NCBI GenBank assembly: GCA_029975055.1
Contig: JARKPU010000067.1
Span: 62,001 to 126,000 of the forward strand
Direction: 5' to 3'
Source of the DNA: Anaerolinea sp.
GTDB taxonomy: Bacteria; Chloroflexota; Anaerolineae; Anaerolineales; Anaerolineaceae
DNA length: 64,000 nucleotides
Of this stretch, positions 33,604-42,362 are shown piece by piece. A program made the translations under genes and the position numbers. Position 1 is the stretch's first letter; every line of letters starts with the position of its first letter. The notes under the pieces were generated by a model. It was given only the letters and a program-made list of their open reading frames with translations, was not told the origin of the DNA and ran no database searches.

Positions 33604-35435
33604 AGATGGAAACTTTCACCGGACGCGCCGAGGCGCTGCTCGAAACAGACGGCAGCCTGGCCGGGCTGGCCGCGCTCGCCAGCGAATGCGCGCTCTCGGC
33701 CGCCCCGCTTGCGCTCGGCGCCCTCCTGCCGCGCTTCGAAGAAGCCGCCGCGGCCGGCGAAGCGCTCGACCCTGCCGGAGCCGCCGCGTTATGGGAGGCA
33801 GCCGGGCTGCTGCGCCAGGCCGCCGCCGAGTTTGAACCTGCCCGCGCCGCCTTCGAGCGCGCCCTTTCACTTGCCGGATGCTCCTCGGCGCGCCACCACC
33901 TGGGCGTACTGCTCAAGGAACTGGGCGAGCTCAAGCCCGCCACGGAGCACCTCGAAGCCGCCCTGGCATCCAGCCGGGCCGCGTTGGGGGCAGCCCCCGG
34001 CGCTGAAGCCCTGCGCGCCCTCGTGCGCGACCTGGCCGCCCTGGCCTTGCTGCGACAGGAAGAGGGCCGCCTGGAAGATGCGCTTTCCGCCCTAGAAGAG
34101 GCCCGCTCCTACGCCGAGACGCTCCCTGAGGCCGACCCGCTCCGCGCCGCCGCGCTGAACGACCTCGGCTCGGTGCTGCGCGACCTGGGCCGGATCGATG
34201 AATCCATCGCCTGCCACCGCCGCGCCCTGGATCTGGATGAAACCTACCGCGGGCCGGCGCACCCCGCAGCAGCGCGCGACGCCAACGACCTCGCCGTGGC
34301 CCTGCTCGCCGCCGGCGAGACTGATGAAGCCCTGGTGCTCTCTGAACGCGCCCGCCGCACCGATGAAGCCTGCTTTGGCGCAGCGCACCCGGCCGTCGCG
34401 CGCGACCTGGCCAACTCCGGCGAAATCCTGCGCGCCCGGGGCGACTACGTGCACTCACAGGAAGCCACCCGGGCCGCCCTGGAGATCTTTGCCGCGCGCT
34501 TCGGCAAGCGTCACCCGCTGGTCGGCTCGCTGTGGAACAACCTCGGCCATACCCTGCAGTTGATGGGCCGTTTGGATGAAGCCTTGAATGCCTTCAACCA
34601 GGCCATGGTCATCCTGCAGGGCCACTATGGGCCAAACCACCTCAGCGTGGGCCTGGTTTACGGCAACATCGGCGCCATTATGCAGATGCAGGGCAAACTC
34701 ATCGCGGCGCGCATGTCGCTCGACCATGCCGTGCGCGCCTGCGAGGCCGCTCTGGGCCACGGGCACCCCACCGTGGCCACGCTCATCAGCAACCTGGCCG
34801 AAGTGCTGCGCCAGAGCGGCGACCTGCCCGGCGCGAAAGCCGCCGCCGAGCGCGCTCTGGCGATCGACCTGGCCCATCTCGGCGGGCAGCACCCCAACGT
34901 GGCCGTGCGCCAGGCCACCCTGGCGCGCATCTACCAGGCCCTCGGCGACCTGCCCGCCGCCGAAGCCGCTTACCGTAAGGCGCTGGAGATCGAACTTCCG
35001 CTCTTCGGCGAGGCGCACCAGCGCGTCGTCAGCCGCCTGAACGGCCTGGGGGTGGCGCTGCAGGGGCAGGGGCGCGCCGCCGAAGCCCTGCCGGTGCTGG
35101 AGCGCGCCCTGGCCGCCGGAGAGGCCGCCTTTGCCGCGCAGCCGGTGGAAATCTCCAATATCCAGACCAACCTGGGCATCGTGCTGCAAGACCTGGGAAG
35201 GCTGGAAGAAGCCCGCGCGGCCTACCGGGCGGCCCTGGAGCGCGAAGAAGCCGCCCTGGGCAAAGAGCACCGGCAGGTGGGCCTGCGCCTGGCGCTGCTC
35301 GCCGAGCGCCTGGAGGGCATGGGCGAATCTCACTCCGCCCGTCAGATGCGCATGCGCGCGCTCGAAATCCTCTCGCGCAGCCTGCCGCCGCACCACCCGC
35401 GCATCCAGCAGCTCAGAAAGGCACTGGAAGATTAA
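33600..35435 (+). CDS. Tetratricopeptide repeat protein
   Basis: 611 residues. The ATG at 33600 overlaps the folKP stop; an ATG at 33606 is also possible. From about residue 75 it is nearly all TPR, with units such as LNDLGSVLRDLGRIDESIACHRRAL, VGLVYGNIGAIMQMQGKLIAARMSLDHA and LGIVLQDLGRLEEARAAYRAAL, of about 42-residue kinesin-light-chain type. No enzyme, kinase or membrane domain. Likely a protein-binding scaffold. Its TAA shares bases with the convergent acetyltransferase stop. Confidence 0.88.
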   Translation: MKMETFTGRAEALLETDGSLAGLAALASECALSAAPLALGALLPRFEEAAAAGEALDPAGAAALWEAAGLLRQAAAEFEPARAAFERALSLAGCSSARHHLGVLLKELGELKPATEHLEAALASSRAALGAAPGAEALRALVRDLAALALLRQEEGRLEDALSALEEARSYAETLPEADPLRAAALNDLGSVLRDLGRIDESIACHRRALDLDETYRGPAHPAAARDANDLAVALLAAGETDEALVLSERARRTDEACFGAAHPAVARDLANSGEILRARGDYVHSQEATRAALEIFAARFGKRHPLVGSLWNNLGHTLQLMGRLDEALNAFNQAMVILQGHYGPNHLSVGLVYGNIGAIMQMQGKLIAARMSLDHAVRACEAALGHGHPTVATLISNLAEVLRQSGDLPGAKAAAERALAIDLAHLGGQHPNVAVRQATLARIYQALGDLPAAEAAYRKALEIELPLFGEAHQRVVSRLNGLGVALQGQGRAAEALPVLERALAAGEAAFAAQPVEISNIQTNLGIVLQDLGRLEEARAAYRAALEREEAALGKEHRQVGLRLALLAERLEGMGESHSARQMRMRALEILSRSLPPHHPRIQQLRKALED

Positions 35436-36337
35436 GCCTGCCCCGCATCCCCGCCTGGGCGGGCGGCCGTGGGTGAACCGCCGAACAGGTACAGGTCGAA
35501 ATCGCACACCGGGCGGTAGCCGATCTTCTGGTAGATGCTGTTGGAGATGGGGTTGGCCAGGTTGGTAAACAGCGCGGTGAATTGAAAGCCCTCGTCGAGC
35601 AGCCGCTGGCTGAGGGCGGCCGTCAGCGCGGTGGCATACCCGCGCCGGCGGAACTCCGGCGGGGTATAAACCGGCCCCACACAGCAGCCGTGCGGCGTTG
35701 GGCGGGTCTTCCCCGCCACCGCGACGGGGCTTTCATCCTGCCAGATGAAGTAACTGATGTCGGCGAGGCGGTTGCGCACGTTCCTTTCCACTTCATCCAG
35801 CGTCACCGGCTCATCGGGCACGGCTTCACGGTTGAACGCCAGCAGCCAGCGCGAAAGCAGGGCAAAATCCGCCTCGCCTGCAAGGCGCATCTCGCCGGGC
35901 ACGGCCGGGGGCGGCGTCACGCGGCGCAGCTCATAGACGCGCTCGTGCATGTTGAGGGCGAAGCCCCTGCCCGTGCGCGCCTGCCAGGATTCCGCAAAGC
36001 TGAGCGCCGCCCGGCTGGGGCCAAGCACGCCCGGCACCGGCCAGCGGTTGAGAGCCAAATCGGCGGCCAGCAGGTCGAGGGCAGGCAGGCCTTCCTCGCC
36101 GGCGGCATACACCACCACGTTGTGCGGCGGGGTCATCAACGCGGCGGCCAGAACCTGCCCGGCGGATTGAACTGCGCCGAGGTACGGCTGCCGCTCGAAG
36201 CGGTCTGGCGCGCGCCGGATGGCCAGCGCCAGGCCGAGCATCAGGTTGTTGGCGGCCTCGTCTGCCTCCAGGGCCGGGCGGACCGCCCCGAGGAACTCTG
36301 CCGCGCTGAGGAAAGTGGTTAGCTGCATCGTGGCCAT
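35432..36337 (-). CDS. GNAT family N-acetyltransferase
   Basis: 301 residues. The C-terminal half (about 150-280) is the acetyl-CoA fold, with motif A VGPVYTPPEFRRRGYATALTAAL and NPISNSIYQKIGYRPVCDF. The N-terminal half is a second, diverged GNAT-like domain. The acceptor is unknown. TACAAT lies 8 bp before the ATG, so the mRNA is nearly leaderless. Its TAA overlaps the TPR stop by 4 bp. Confidence 0.9.
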   Translation of the reverse strand: MATMQLTTFLSAAEFLGAVRPALEADEAANNLMLGLALAIRRAPDRFERQPYLGAVQSAGQVLAAALMTPPHNVVVYAAGEEGLPALDLLAADLALNRWPVPGVLGPSRAALSFAESWQARTGRGFALNMHERVYELRRVTPPPAVPGEMRLAGEADFALLSRWLLAFNREAVPDEPVTLDEVERNVRNRLADISYFIWQDESPVAVAGKTRPTPHGCCVGPVYTPPEFRRRGYATALTAALSQRLLDEGFQFTALFTNLANPISNSIYQKIGYRPVCDFDLYLFGGSPTAARPGGDAGQA

Positions 36338-36345
36338 TTCGATTA

Positions 36346-36351
36346 ATTGTA
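36346..36351 (-). promoter_or_regulatory. -10 box giving a nearly leaderless acetyltransferase mRNA
   Basis: Minus-strand TACAAT, 8 bp before the ATG at 36337. Confidence 0.5.
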
Positions 36352-36453
36352 GCGGAGTGTGAGAATTTCAAAGTGAGATTCGACAGGTGCGCGCAGGCCT
36401 TTTGTATGACAACCGCCTGAGACATATCACGCAGGAAGGGCGATTTTCATCCA

Positions 36454-36482
36454 TTGTCAGCGCCGTTTAATTTTGCTAATGT
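36454..36482 (+). promoter_or_regulatory. Likely promoter of the gdhA leader
   Basis: TTGTCA (36454-36459), 17-bp spacer, TAATGT (36477-36482). The predicted start near 36489 gives a 175-nt leader. Confidence 0.5.
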
Positions 36483-36550
36483 AGAATAGCACTGTAAAGC
36501 ACAGGGCGGAGGGGTGAATGGGCTTCCGAACCGACCAGGCCACCACCATC

Positions 36551-36586
36551 AGCGGGCGCGTTCCGGCGTGCCCGCTTTATTTTTTG
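36551..36586 (+). terminator. Intrinsic terminator inside the gdhA leader (attenuator candidate)
   Basis: A 10-bp GC stem (36551-36560 with 36567-36576, one G-U pair) followed by TTATTTTTTG. It lies 80 nt before the gdhA ATG. The gene on the upstream side faces away, so the terminator can only act on the gdhA leader or on a small RNA starting near 36489. Confidence 0.7.
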
Positions 36587-36664
36587 CCCGCCGCCCGCGC
36601 CGGCAAGGGGTAGCTGCCCGGCCTGGGGCAGGTACCATATCTCAAATTCACAGGAGTGATTTGA

Positions 36665-37951
36665 ATGGCAGGACAAACCAACGCTTTTGAAATGGCGCAG
36701 CAGCAGTTCGACCACGTCGCGGGCCTGCTCCGGCTCGACCCGCAGGTGGCTGAAATTCTGCGCTGGCCGATGCGCGAATTCCATTTCCGCATCCCGGTGC
36801 GCATGGACGATGGCTCGATCCGCATCTTCGAAGGCTTCCGCGTGCAGCATAACGACGCGCGCGGCCCCAACAAGGGCGGCATCCGCTTCCACCCCGCCGA
36901 AACCGTAGATACGGTGCGCGCGCTGGCTTTTTGGATGACCTGGAAATGCGCCACGGCAGACCTGCCCCTCGGCGGCGGCAAGGGCGGTGTCATCGTGGAC
37001 CCTGCCACCCTTTCCACCTCCGAAAAGGAGCGCCTCTGCCGCGGTTACATCGACGTGATGTGGCGCAACCTCGGCCCGCGCATCGACGTGCCCGCGCCGG
37101 ACGTCGGCACCACCCCGCAGATGATGGGCTGGATGATGGATGAATATTCGAAACTCGTCGGGCAATACACCCCCGGCGTGATCACCGGCAAGCCCCTCGG
37201 CGGCGGCGGTTCGCTTGGGCGCACCGAGGCCACCGGCTACGGCGTCATCTATGCCGTGCGCGAGGCTATGCGCCACCTCGGCATGGACCCGGCCAAATCG
37301 GTTGCCGCCATCCAGGGCTTTGGCAACGTGGCCCAATACGCCGCCATCGGCTTCACCGAAATGCTCGGCGGCAAGGTGGTATGCGTTTCCTATTGGGACC
37401 GCGATGACAAGTGCTCTTACACCGTCTCCAAGCCGGATGGCATCAACCCGCGCTTCCTGATGTCCATCACCGACCAGTACGGCTCGATCAACAAAGCCAA
37501 GGCCTCGGCCGAAGGCTACAGCATCGAGGATGGCAGCGAGTGGATCGGCAAAGAGGCCGATGTGCTCATCCCCGCCGCCCTGGAAGGCCAGATCAACGGC
37601 GAAACGGTCAGGCGCGTGCATCCGCGCGTGCGGCTGGTGGCTGAGGGCGCCAACGGCCCCACCACCCCGGAAGCCGACGAGGTCTTCAACAAGAACGGCG
37701 TCTTTGTCATCCCAGACTTCCTGTGCAACGCCGGCGGCGTGACGGTTTCTTACTTCGAATCCGTCCAGAACGACATGAACTACTACTGGACGAAAGAAGA
37801 GACCCTCAGCAGGCTCGACACCAAGATGACCATCGCCTTCCACGGCGTGCTCGATATGTCGTTGAAAGAAAATACCTGCATGCGCGATGCCGCTTACATG
37901 GTCGCCATTGACCGGGTGGTCAAGGCCATGCAGCTGCGCGGCTGGGTATAA
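36665..37951 (+). CDS. gdhA: Glutamate dehydrogenase (Glu/Leu/Phe/Val dehydrogenase family)
   Basis: 428 residues. It interconverts glutamate and 2-oxoglutarate plus ammonia. The catalytic Lys region is CATADLPLGGGKGGVIVDP; ARGPNKGGIRFHP and the Rossmann loop IQGFGNVAQYAAIGF bind substrate and NAD(P). The ribosome-binding site ACAGGAGTGATTTGA is good. A terminator sits in its leader, so expression may be set by attenuation. In an amino-acid fermenter it would feed 2-oxoglutarate to the oxidoreductase system. Confidence 0.95.
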   Translation: MAGQTNAFEMAQQQFDHVAGLLRLDPQVAEILRWPMREFHFRIPVRMDDGSIRIFEGFRVQHNDARGPNKGGIRFHPAETVDTVRALAFWMTWKCATADLPLGGGKGGVIVDPATLSTSEKERLCRGYIDVMWRNLGPRIDVPAPDVGTTPQMMGWMMDEYSKLVGQYTPGVITGKPLGGGGSLGRTEATGYGVIYAVREAMRHLGMDPAKSVAAIQGFGNVAQYAAIGFTEMLGGKVVCVSYWDRDDKCSYTVSKPDGINPRFLMSITDQYGSINKAKASAEGYSIEDGSEWIGKEADVLIPAALEGQINGETVRRVHPRVRLVAEGANGPTTPEADEVFNKNGVFVIPDFLCNAGGVTVSYFESVQNDMNYYWTKEETLSRLDTKMTIAFHGVLDMSLKENTCMRDAAYMVAIDRVVKAMQLRGWV

Positions 37952-37990
37952 ATCGAAAAGGCGCATCTGCCTGTCGCATAAAAGAATTCT

Positions 37991-38038
37991 GTTTTCCCTA
38001 TCCATTATGGGGCGGCCCCCACGATGGATAGGGAAAAC
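37991..38038. terminator. Hairpin after gdhA
   Basis: A perfect 15-bp stem (37991-38005 with 38024-38038) with A/T-rich outer ends and no extra T-run. Confidence 0.65.
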
Positions 38039-38143
38039 CGTACACACAACCTGCTTCAGCGGGGCACGGGGGCTCACGGAGATCCACAGCGATCCACCGC
38101 CCCCGCGCCTTGATTTATTTCCACATTCCTACAGGTTTACCGG

Positions 38144-39001
38144 ATGTCTGATCCCGCCATCGAAATCATCGCCGACTCCACCTGCGATATCCCCCCCGAG
38201 CTCGTCGCCCGCCACAGGCTCACCATCCTCTCGCATGTGCTCATCTGGAACGGCGTCGAGTACCGCGACCGGGTGACCCTCCAGCCCGATGAGTTCTACC
38301 GCCGGCTCGAAACCGAGAAGGAGCTGCCCACCACCGCCCAGGTGGGCGTGAACGAATACGCCCAGGCCTACCGCGAGGCGCAGGAACGCGGGGCAACCCA
38401 TGTGCTGGTGATGACGGTGAGCGCCAGGTTCAGCGGAGCCTACCAGGCGGCCCGGCAGGCCGCCGAACTGGCGAGCATCCCCGTGCACGTCTATGACTCG
38501 CGCGAGGCAACGATGGCCTTCGGCTGGCAGGTGCTGGCAGCCGCGCGCGCCCGCGATGCCGGCGCCGGGGTAGATGAAACCCTCGCCGCCGCCGAACTGG
38601 TGCGCCGCCGCGTCCGGTTGTGGATCTGCCTGGACACATTGGATTATATTCATCGCGGCGGGCGGATCGGCAACGCCGCGCACCTGGTGGGTTCGGTGCT
38701 GCACATCCGGCCGGTGCTGTATGTGGATGCCGAATCCGGCCAGACGGAGCCGGGCGGGCTGGCACGCACGCGCGGCCGCGGCATCGACATGATCTATCAG
38801 AAGTTCTTCGCCGCCATGGATGCTTCGCGCCCGCTGCACGTGGCGGTGATGCACGGCATGGCCGAGGACGAGGCGCACGCGCTTGAAGAGCGCATCCGCC
38901 GCGAATATCACCCCGTGGAGCTATTCACCCATCTCACCGGGCCGGTGCTGGGGTTGAACACCGGGCCGCGCGCCATCGCCCTGGCCGGGTATTACGATTG
39001 A
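38144..39001 (+). CDS. DegV family fatty-acid-binding protein
   Basis: 285 residues. EIIADSTCDIPPELVARH and TTAQVGVNEYAQAYREA are the opening signatures; LVMTVSARFSGAYQAARQAAE and DTLDYIHRGGRIGNAAHLVGS are the lipid-headgroup region. DegV/FakB proteins hold a fatty acid for phosphorylation by FakA. No fakA is in the window. Length normal. Confidence 0.93.
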   Translation: MSDPAIEIIADSTCDIPPELVARHRLTILSHVLIWNGVEYRDRVTLQPDEFYRRLETEKELPTTAQVGVNEYAQAYREAQERGATHVLVMTVSARFSGAYQAARQAAELASIPVHVYDSREATMAFGWQVLAAARARDAGAGVDETLAAAELVRRRVRLWICLDTLDYIHRGGRIGNAAHLVGSVLHIRPVLYVDAESGQTEPGGLARTRGRGIDMIYQKFFAAMDASRPLHVAVMHGMAEDEAHALEERIRREYHPVELFTHLTGPVLGLNTGPRAIALAGYYD

Positions 39002-39050
39002 CTGACAGGAAAAGGCGAGGGTTTTCAACGGAAAGAGCCGCAAATATGAT

Positions 39051-39079
39051 GTTTGGGCGGCACTGAGTGCCACCCAAAC
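39051..39079. terminator. Hairpin between convergent genes
   Basis: A 12-bp stem with one mismatch (39051-39062 with 39068-39079), loop of about 5. No T-run. Confidence 0.45.
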
Positions 39080-39088
39080 CTCTACGTC

Positions 39089-40615
39089 TCACTTCCCGTT
39101 GTAATTCACCGGCGGCGGCTGGATAAGCCCGCACGGCTCAGGGCAGGCCTGCAAGGCAGGCGTGCGCGCCCGGTCGAACGAATACAGCGCCCGCCCGGCG
39201 AACTGCTTTGCCGTCTCCCAGTTGGATGACGGCCCCCCATCGCGCGCATAGATCACCGCACCGCGCTCCAGGTAAGGGGCGTTCAGCCAGCTCAAGCGCG
39301 CATAATCGGTCCAATCCGGCGCCGTGACGAATACCAACGCGTTCTGCAGCCCGGCCTGCTGCACCAGGTGCGCATCGGCGCGCGTAATGCCATACAGCCC
39401 GCGTGCCTGGGCAAAGCGCGGCGCCATTTCCACCCCAATGGCCCATGCCAGGCACAGCGGCAGGAGCACCCTGAGCGCGGCGCGGCCCCACCGCAGGCGC
39501 GCCAGCCCGGCCAGCCCGCGCCCCCCCAGCAGCCAGGCAAAGGGCATCGCCTCGGCAAAGTAGCGCGGCCCATACAGCCCGCCTGAGCGCGTCCAGTAAG
39601 CGCCGTGCGCCAGCATCAGCGCGGCAACCGGCAGAAGCAGGAAACCCGCCCAACGCGAGCGTGGCGCGAGGGCCACGCCCAGCCCAACCGCCGCCCACAG
39701 CAGGGGGATGCCCCAGGCAACGGGCAGGGGCGCGGCCGTCTCATTGAAGGCTGCCAGGTCGGCGCGGATGTTTTCCAGCCCTTCGGCGGGTGTGTGACCG
39801 TCTTGCCCGAACTGCGGGCCAAAGCCGATCGAGTCATACGGCCAGTAGAGCGCGTACGTGTTGCTGAAGGGCGAGCCGGTGTTCAGCCAGTTATAGGCCG
39901 GCCAGAGCAACCCGCTCGCCAGCAGCCCGGCCCCCAGGCAGAGCGCGGCGGCCAGGCGGCGGCGCGGCGCGCGCATCAAATCCCATAATGCGAGCATGCC
40001 AAAAGGCAGCCCCACTGCCGCCGCCGTGAGCGGCCTGGCTGCGGCCGCCAGCCCCAGCAGCACCCCCGCCAACAAGGCGTAGCGCCAGGGGTGAAGCCCG
40101 GTTTCCCGGCGCGCGCGGAAGAACGCCCAGGCAAACCACACCAGCAGCGCCAGGCTGCTCGTGTGGCTGAGCAGCGTGCCCGAGAGCATCACCGACATCG
40201 GCGCAGCCACCCCCAGCCCGGCCGCCAGCAGCCCGGCGGCGTCGTCGAAGAGCTCGCGCCCCAGCATCCATACCCCCAGCGTGCCCAGCGCCGCCGCCAG
40301 TGCGTTCACCAGCCAGGGCTGGCCCAAAAGCACGCCCGCCGCAAGCAGCAGCGCGTAACCGGGCGGGTATTTGCTGAAGACCCGCCCGTTGATGTGCAGG
40401 GTAAAAGGGATTTCAAATGCCGTCGCCGGCTGGTAGAGCGGGGCGCTGGCCGCGCCTGCGGCAAAGACCTGCGCCTGGAAGAGCTGGGCGTGCTCATCTT
40501 CCAGGTGCGGCACAGCCTCGAAGACCCCCCAGGCCACGGCGGCGGCGATGAAGAAGCTGGCGCAGCACAGCGCTGCGACCCACAGGCGGGCAGGTTTACT
40601 TGCGGCGGCGGTCAT
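39089..40615 (-). CDS. GT-C fold membrane glycosyltransferase (PMT/ArnT-like)
   Basis: 508 residues and about eleven membrane segments. The first external loop has HLEDEHAQLFQAQV, where the acidic residues fit the metal and catalytic site of GT-C enzymes, and FSKYPPGYALLLAAGVLLG is the usual following motif. RPLTAAAVGLPFGMLALWDL is also typical. These enzymes move a sugar from a polyprenyl-phosphate carrier onto protein or lipid outside the membrane. Acceptor unknown. Confidence 0.85.
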   Translation of the reverse strand: MTAAASKPARLWVAALCCASFFIAAAVAWGVFEAVPHLEDEHAQLFQAQVFAAGAASAPLYQPATAFEIPFTLHINGRVFSKYPPGYALLLAAGVLLGQPWLVNALAAALGTLGVWMLGRELFDDAAGLLAAGLGVAAPMSVMLSGTLLSHTSSLALLVWFAWAFFRARRETGLHPWRYALLAGVLLGLAAAARPLTAAAVGLPFGMLALWDLMRAPRRRLAAALCLGAGLLASGLLWPAYNWLNTGSPFSNTYALYWPYDSIGFGPQFGQDGHTPAEGLENIRADLAAFNETAAPLPVAWGIPLLWAAVGLGVALAPRSRWAGFLLLPVAALMLAHGAYWTRSGGLYGPRYFAEAMPFAWLLGGRGLAGLARLRWGRAALRVLLPLCLAWAIGVEMAPRFAQARGLYGITRADAHLVQQAGLQNALVFVTAPDWTDYARLSWLNAPYLERGAVIYARDGGPSSNWETAKQFAGRALYSFDRARTPALQACPEPCGLIQPPPVNYNGK

Positions 40616-40740
40616 GCAGTCGAAAATGGCAACTCCACCCGCGATGATACCTCAAAATGCGCCGCAATACCGCCCTTCAAGCAAGAAGTTCCAACCGGCC
40701 AGTTTGAAGTGAGATGGGCTGCGATGGGGAAAAGCGTTGG

Positions 40741-42060
40741 TCAGTTCTTCACAAACTCCCACAGCTTTTCATCCAGGCGCGCGCCGGGGGCCACCAGTTG
40801 CGGAACGAGCTCGCCCAGGTCTTCACCGCTGCGCACCAGTCGCTGCACCGGGCGCGAAAGGGCCTGCTCGCCCATGATGAGCGCCCCCACCAGCCGCCCA
40901 CCGCTCAGGTAAAGGCGCAGGCGGCTGCCATCGTGCAGGCTCTGGGCCACCACCGCATCGGGGTGCTGGCGGAAGACCTCGCTGTCGCCGCGCATAATCC
41001 CCGGCAGGTCGAGGTCCACCAGCAGCGCGTCGCGTTTGGCGGCCACCTGCCCAATGATGGTGGTGACCAGCCCGCCCAGGCGGGTGACGTTGACGGGCAC
41101 CAGCTTCTGGTAAGGCGTCATGCGCCCGGCCATGCCGCGCCCGGCCGCCGAGCCCATTTCAATCGCAGGGTTCCACAGGCTGTCGAGCACATATTCGCCC
41201 GAGCGCGGGTCGAGCACCTCGGCGGCGTCGCCGGCGGCAAAGATATCGGGGTGGCTGGTTTGCAGGCACTGGTTGACGCGGATTCCGCGCCCCACCAGCA
41301 GCCCGGCCTGCTCGGCCAGTTCCTTGCGCGGCCGGATGCCAATTGCCACCGCCACCACGCTGCAGGCCATCTCGCAGGCATCGTCGCCGGTTTTGGCGCG
41401 CACGCCGCTCACCCGCCCGCCGCGCCCGAGCACCTCCACCAGGTTGGTGTTGTAATGCAGGAAGATGCCATCGTGCTGCAGGCGCCTTTCCACCATGCGC
41501 GACTCGGTCTCATCCAGCACGCCGCTCCAAAAGCGGTCGCCGCGCAAGAAGTAATGCACATGCATGCCGCGCGCCGCCAGCCCTTCGGCCAGCTCGAGCG
41601 CGGTGATTCCACCCCCCACCACCACGGCGTGCTGACCTCGGCGGGCCAGCTTGAGCAGCCGGTCGGCGTCTTCGAGCGTGTCGAGCTTGAGCACGCCCTC
41701 CAGGTTGATGCCGGGTGTATCCGGCAGCAGCGCTTTGGCGCCGGTGGCAAGCAGCAGCCGGTCGTAGGGCAGGTCTTTTCCGCCTTTCATCACCAGCCGG
41801 TGGCCCTCCGGGTCCACCCGTTCCACCTCATCCACATGCCAGCGCAGACCGAGTTCCTTCCAGTAATGGTTGGGCAGCGGGTAGAGCTGCTCGCGCGCGG
41901 CTTCGCCCGTCAGGTAATAGGCCAGGCCGGGCCGCGAGTAATAGCCGTCTGGGTCGGCGGTCACAATCCAGATCAAGCCCGAGGCATCCAGGGTGCGGAT
42001 CGTTTCGGCGGCAGCCACCCCGGCGGCTCCGCTGCCGATGATGACATATCGGCGCATCAT
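40741..42060 (-). CDS. FAD/NAD(P)-dependent oxidoreductase at the end of the cytochrome operon
   Basis: 439 residues. The FAD site is YVIIGSGAAGVAAAETIR (residues 5-22) and the second Rossmann motif is HAVVVGGGITALELAEGLAAR (about 143-163). The motif PDIFAAGDAAEVLD (about 269) closes the FAD site. The C-terminal part (about 320-439) replaces a dimerisation domain. It belongs to the group of rubredoxin reductase, NirB N-terminus and ferredoxin-NAD reductase. Its ATG overlaps the stop of the ferredoxin gene (TAATG). It probably moves electrons between NAD(P)H and the ferredoxin, making it the cytoplasmic end of the proposed chain. No terminator is visible downstream. Confidence 0.9.
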   Translation of the reverse strand: MMRRYVIIGSGAAGVAAAETIRTLDASGLIWIVTADPDGYYSRPGLAYYLTGEAAREQLYPLPNHYWKELGLRWHVDEVERVDPEGHRLVMKGGKDLPYDRLLLATGAKALLPDTPGINLEGVLKLDTLEDADRLLKLARRGQHAVVVGGGITALELAEGLAARGMHVHYFLRGDRFWSGVLDETESRMVERRLQHDGIFLHYNTNLVEVLGRGGRVSGVRAKTGDDACEMACSVVAVAIGIRPRKELAEQAGLLVGRGIRVNQCLQTSHPDIFAAGDAAEVLDPRSGEYVLDSLWNPAIEMGSAAGRGMAGRMTPYQKLVPVNVTRLGGLVTTIIGQVAAKRDALLVDLDLPGIMRGDSEVFRQHPDAVVAQSLHDGSRLRLYLSGGRLVGALIMGEQALSRPVQRLVRSGEDLGELVPQLVAPGARLDEKLWEFVKN

Positions 42061-42332
42061 TAACGCCCCGTGCCCTGCTTCAGGCTTGCCGGGCTGGCCT
42101 TCTCAAAGCTGAGCACACCGCGCGGGCAGAGCGTGACACACTCGCCGCACGTCAGGCAGCGCGAATCGCGCACCGGCTCGCCGCGCATGGCATGCAGCCG
42201 CACGTCGATCCCAATCGGACAGTTATACGTACAAATACCGCACTGCACGCAGCGCCCCGGCTCCGGCGAAACGTAGCCCGAGACCAGGATCATGTTCTTG
42301 CGTGAAGCGTCATGAAAGAGGTTGCGAAGCAT
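42060..42332 (-). CDS. Dicluster [4Fe-4S] ferredoxin
   Basis: 90 residues, with CVQCGICTYNCP and CLTCGECVTLCP, plus CP-linked spacing for two [4Fe-4S] clusters. An N-terminal extension of about 25 residues has no signal peptide. It lies 30 bp after the 26-haem cytochrome gene and overlaps the FAD oxidoreductase gene, which suggests it is the electron mediator between them, but it is expected to be cytoplasmic while the haems are outside. Confidence 0.9.
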   Translation of the reverse strand: MLRNLFHDASRKNMILVSGYVSPEPGRCVQCGICTYNCPIGIDVRLHAMRGEPVRDSRCLTCGECVTLCPRGVLSFEKASPASLKQGTGR

Positions 42333-42362
42333 ATCGAGTGAATTCCTTGTCTTCTGGATGGA

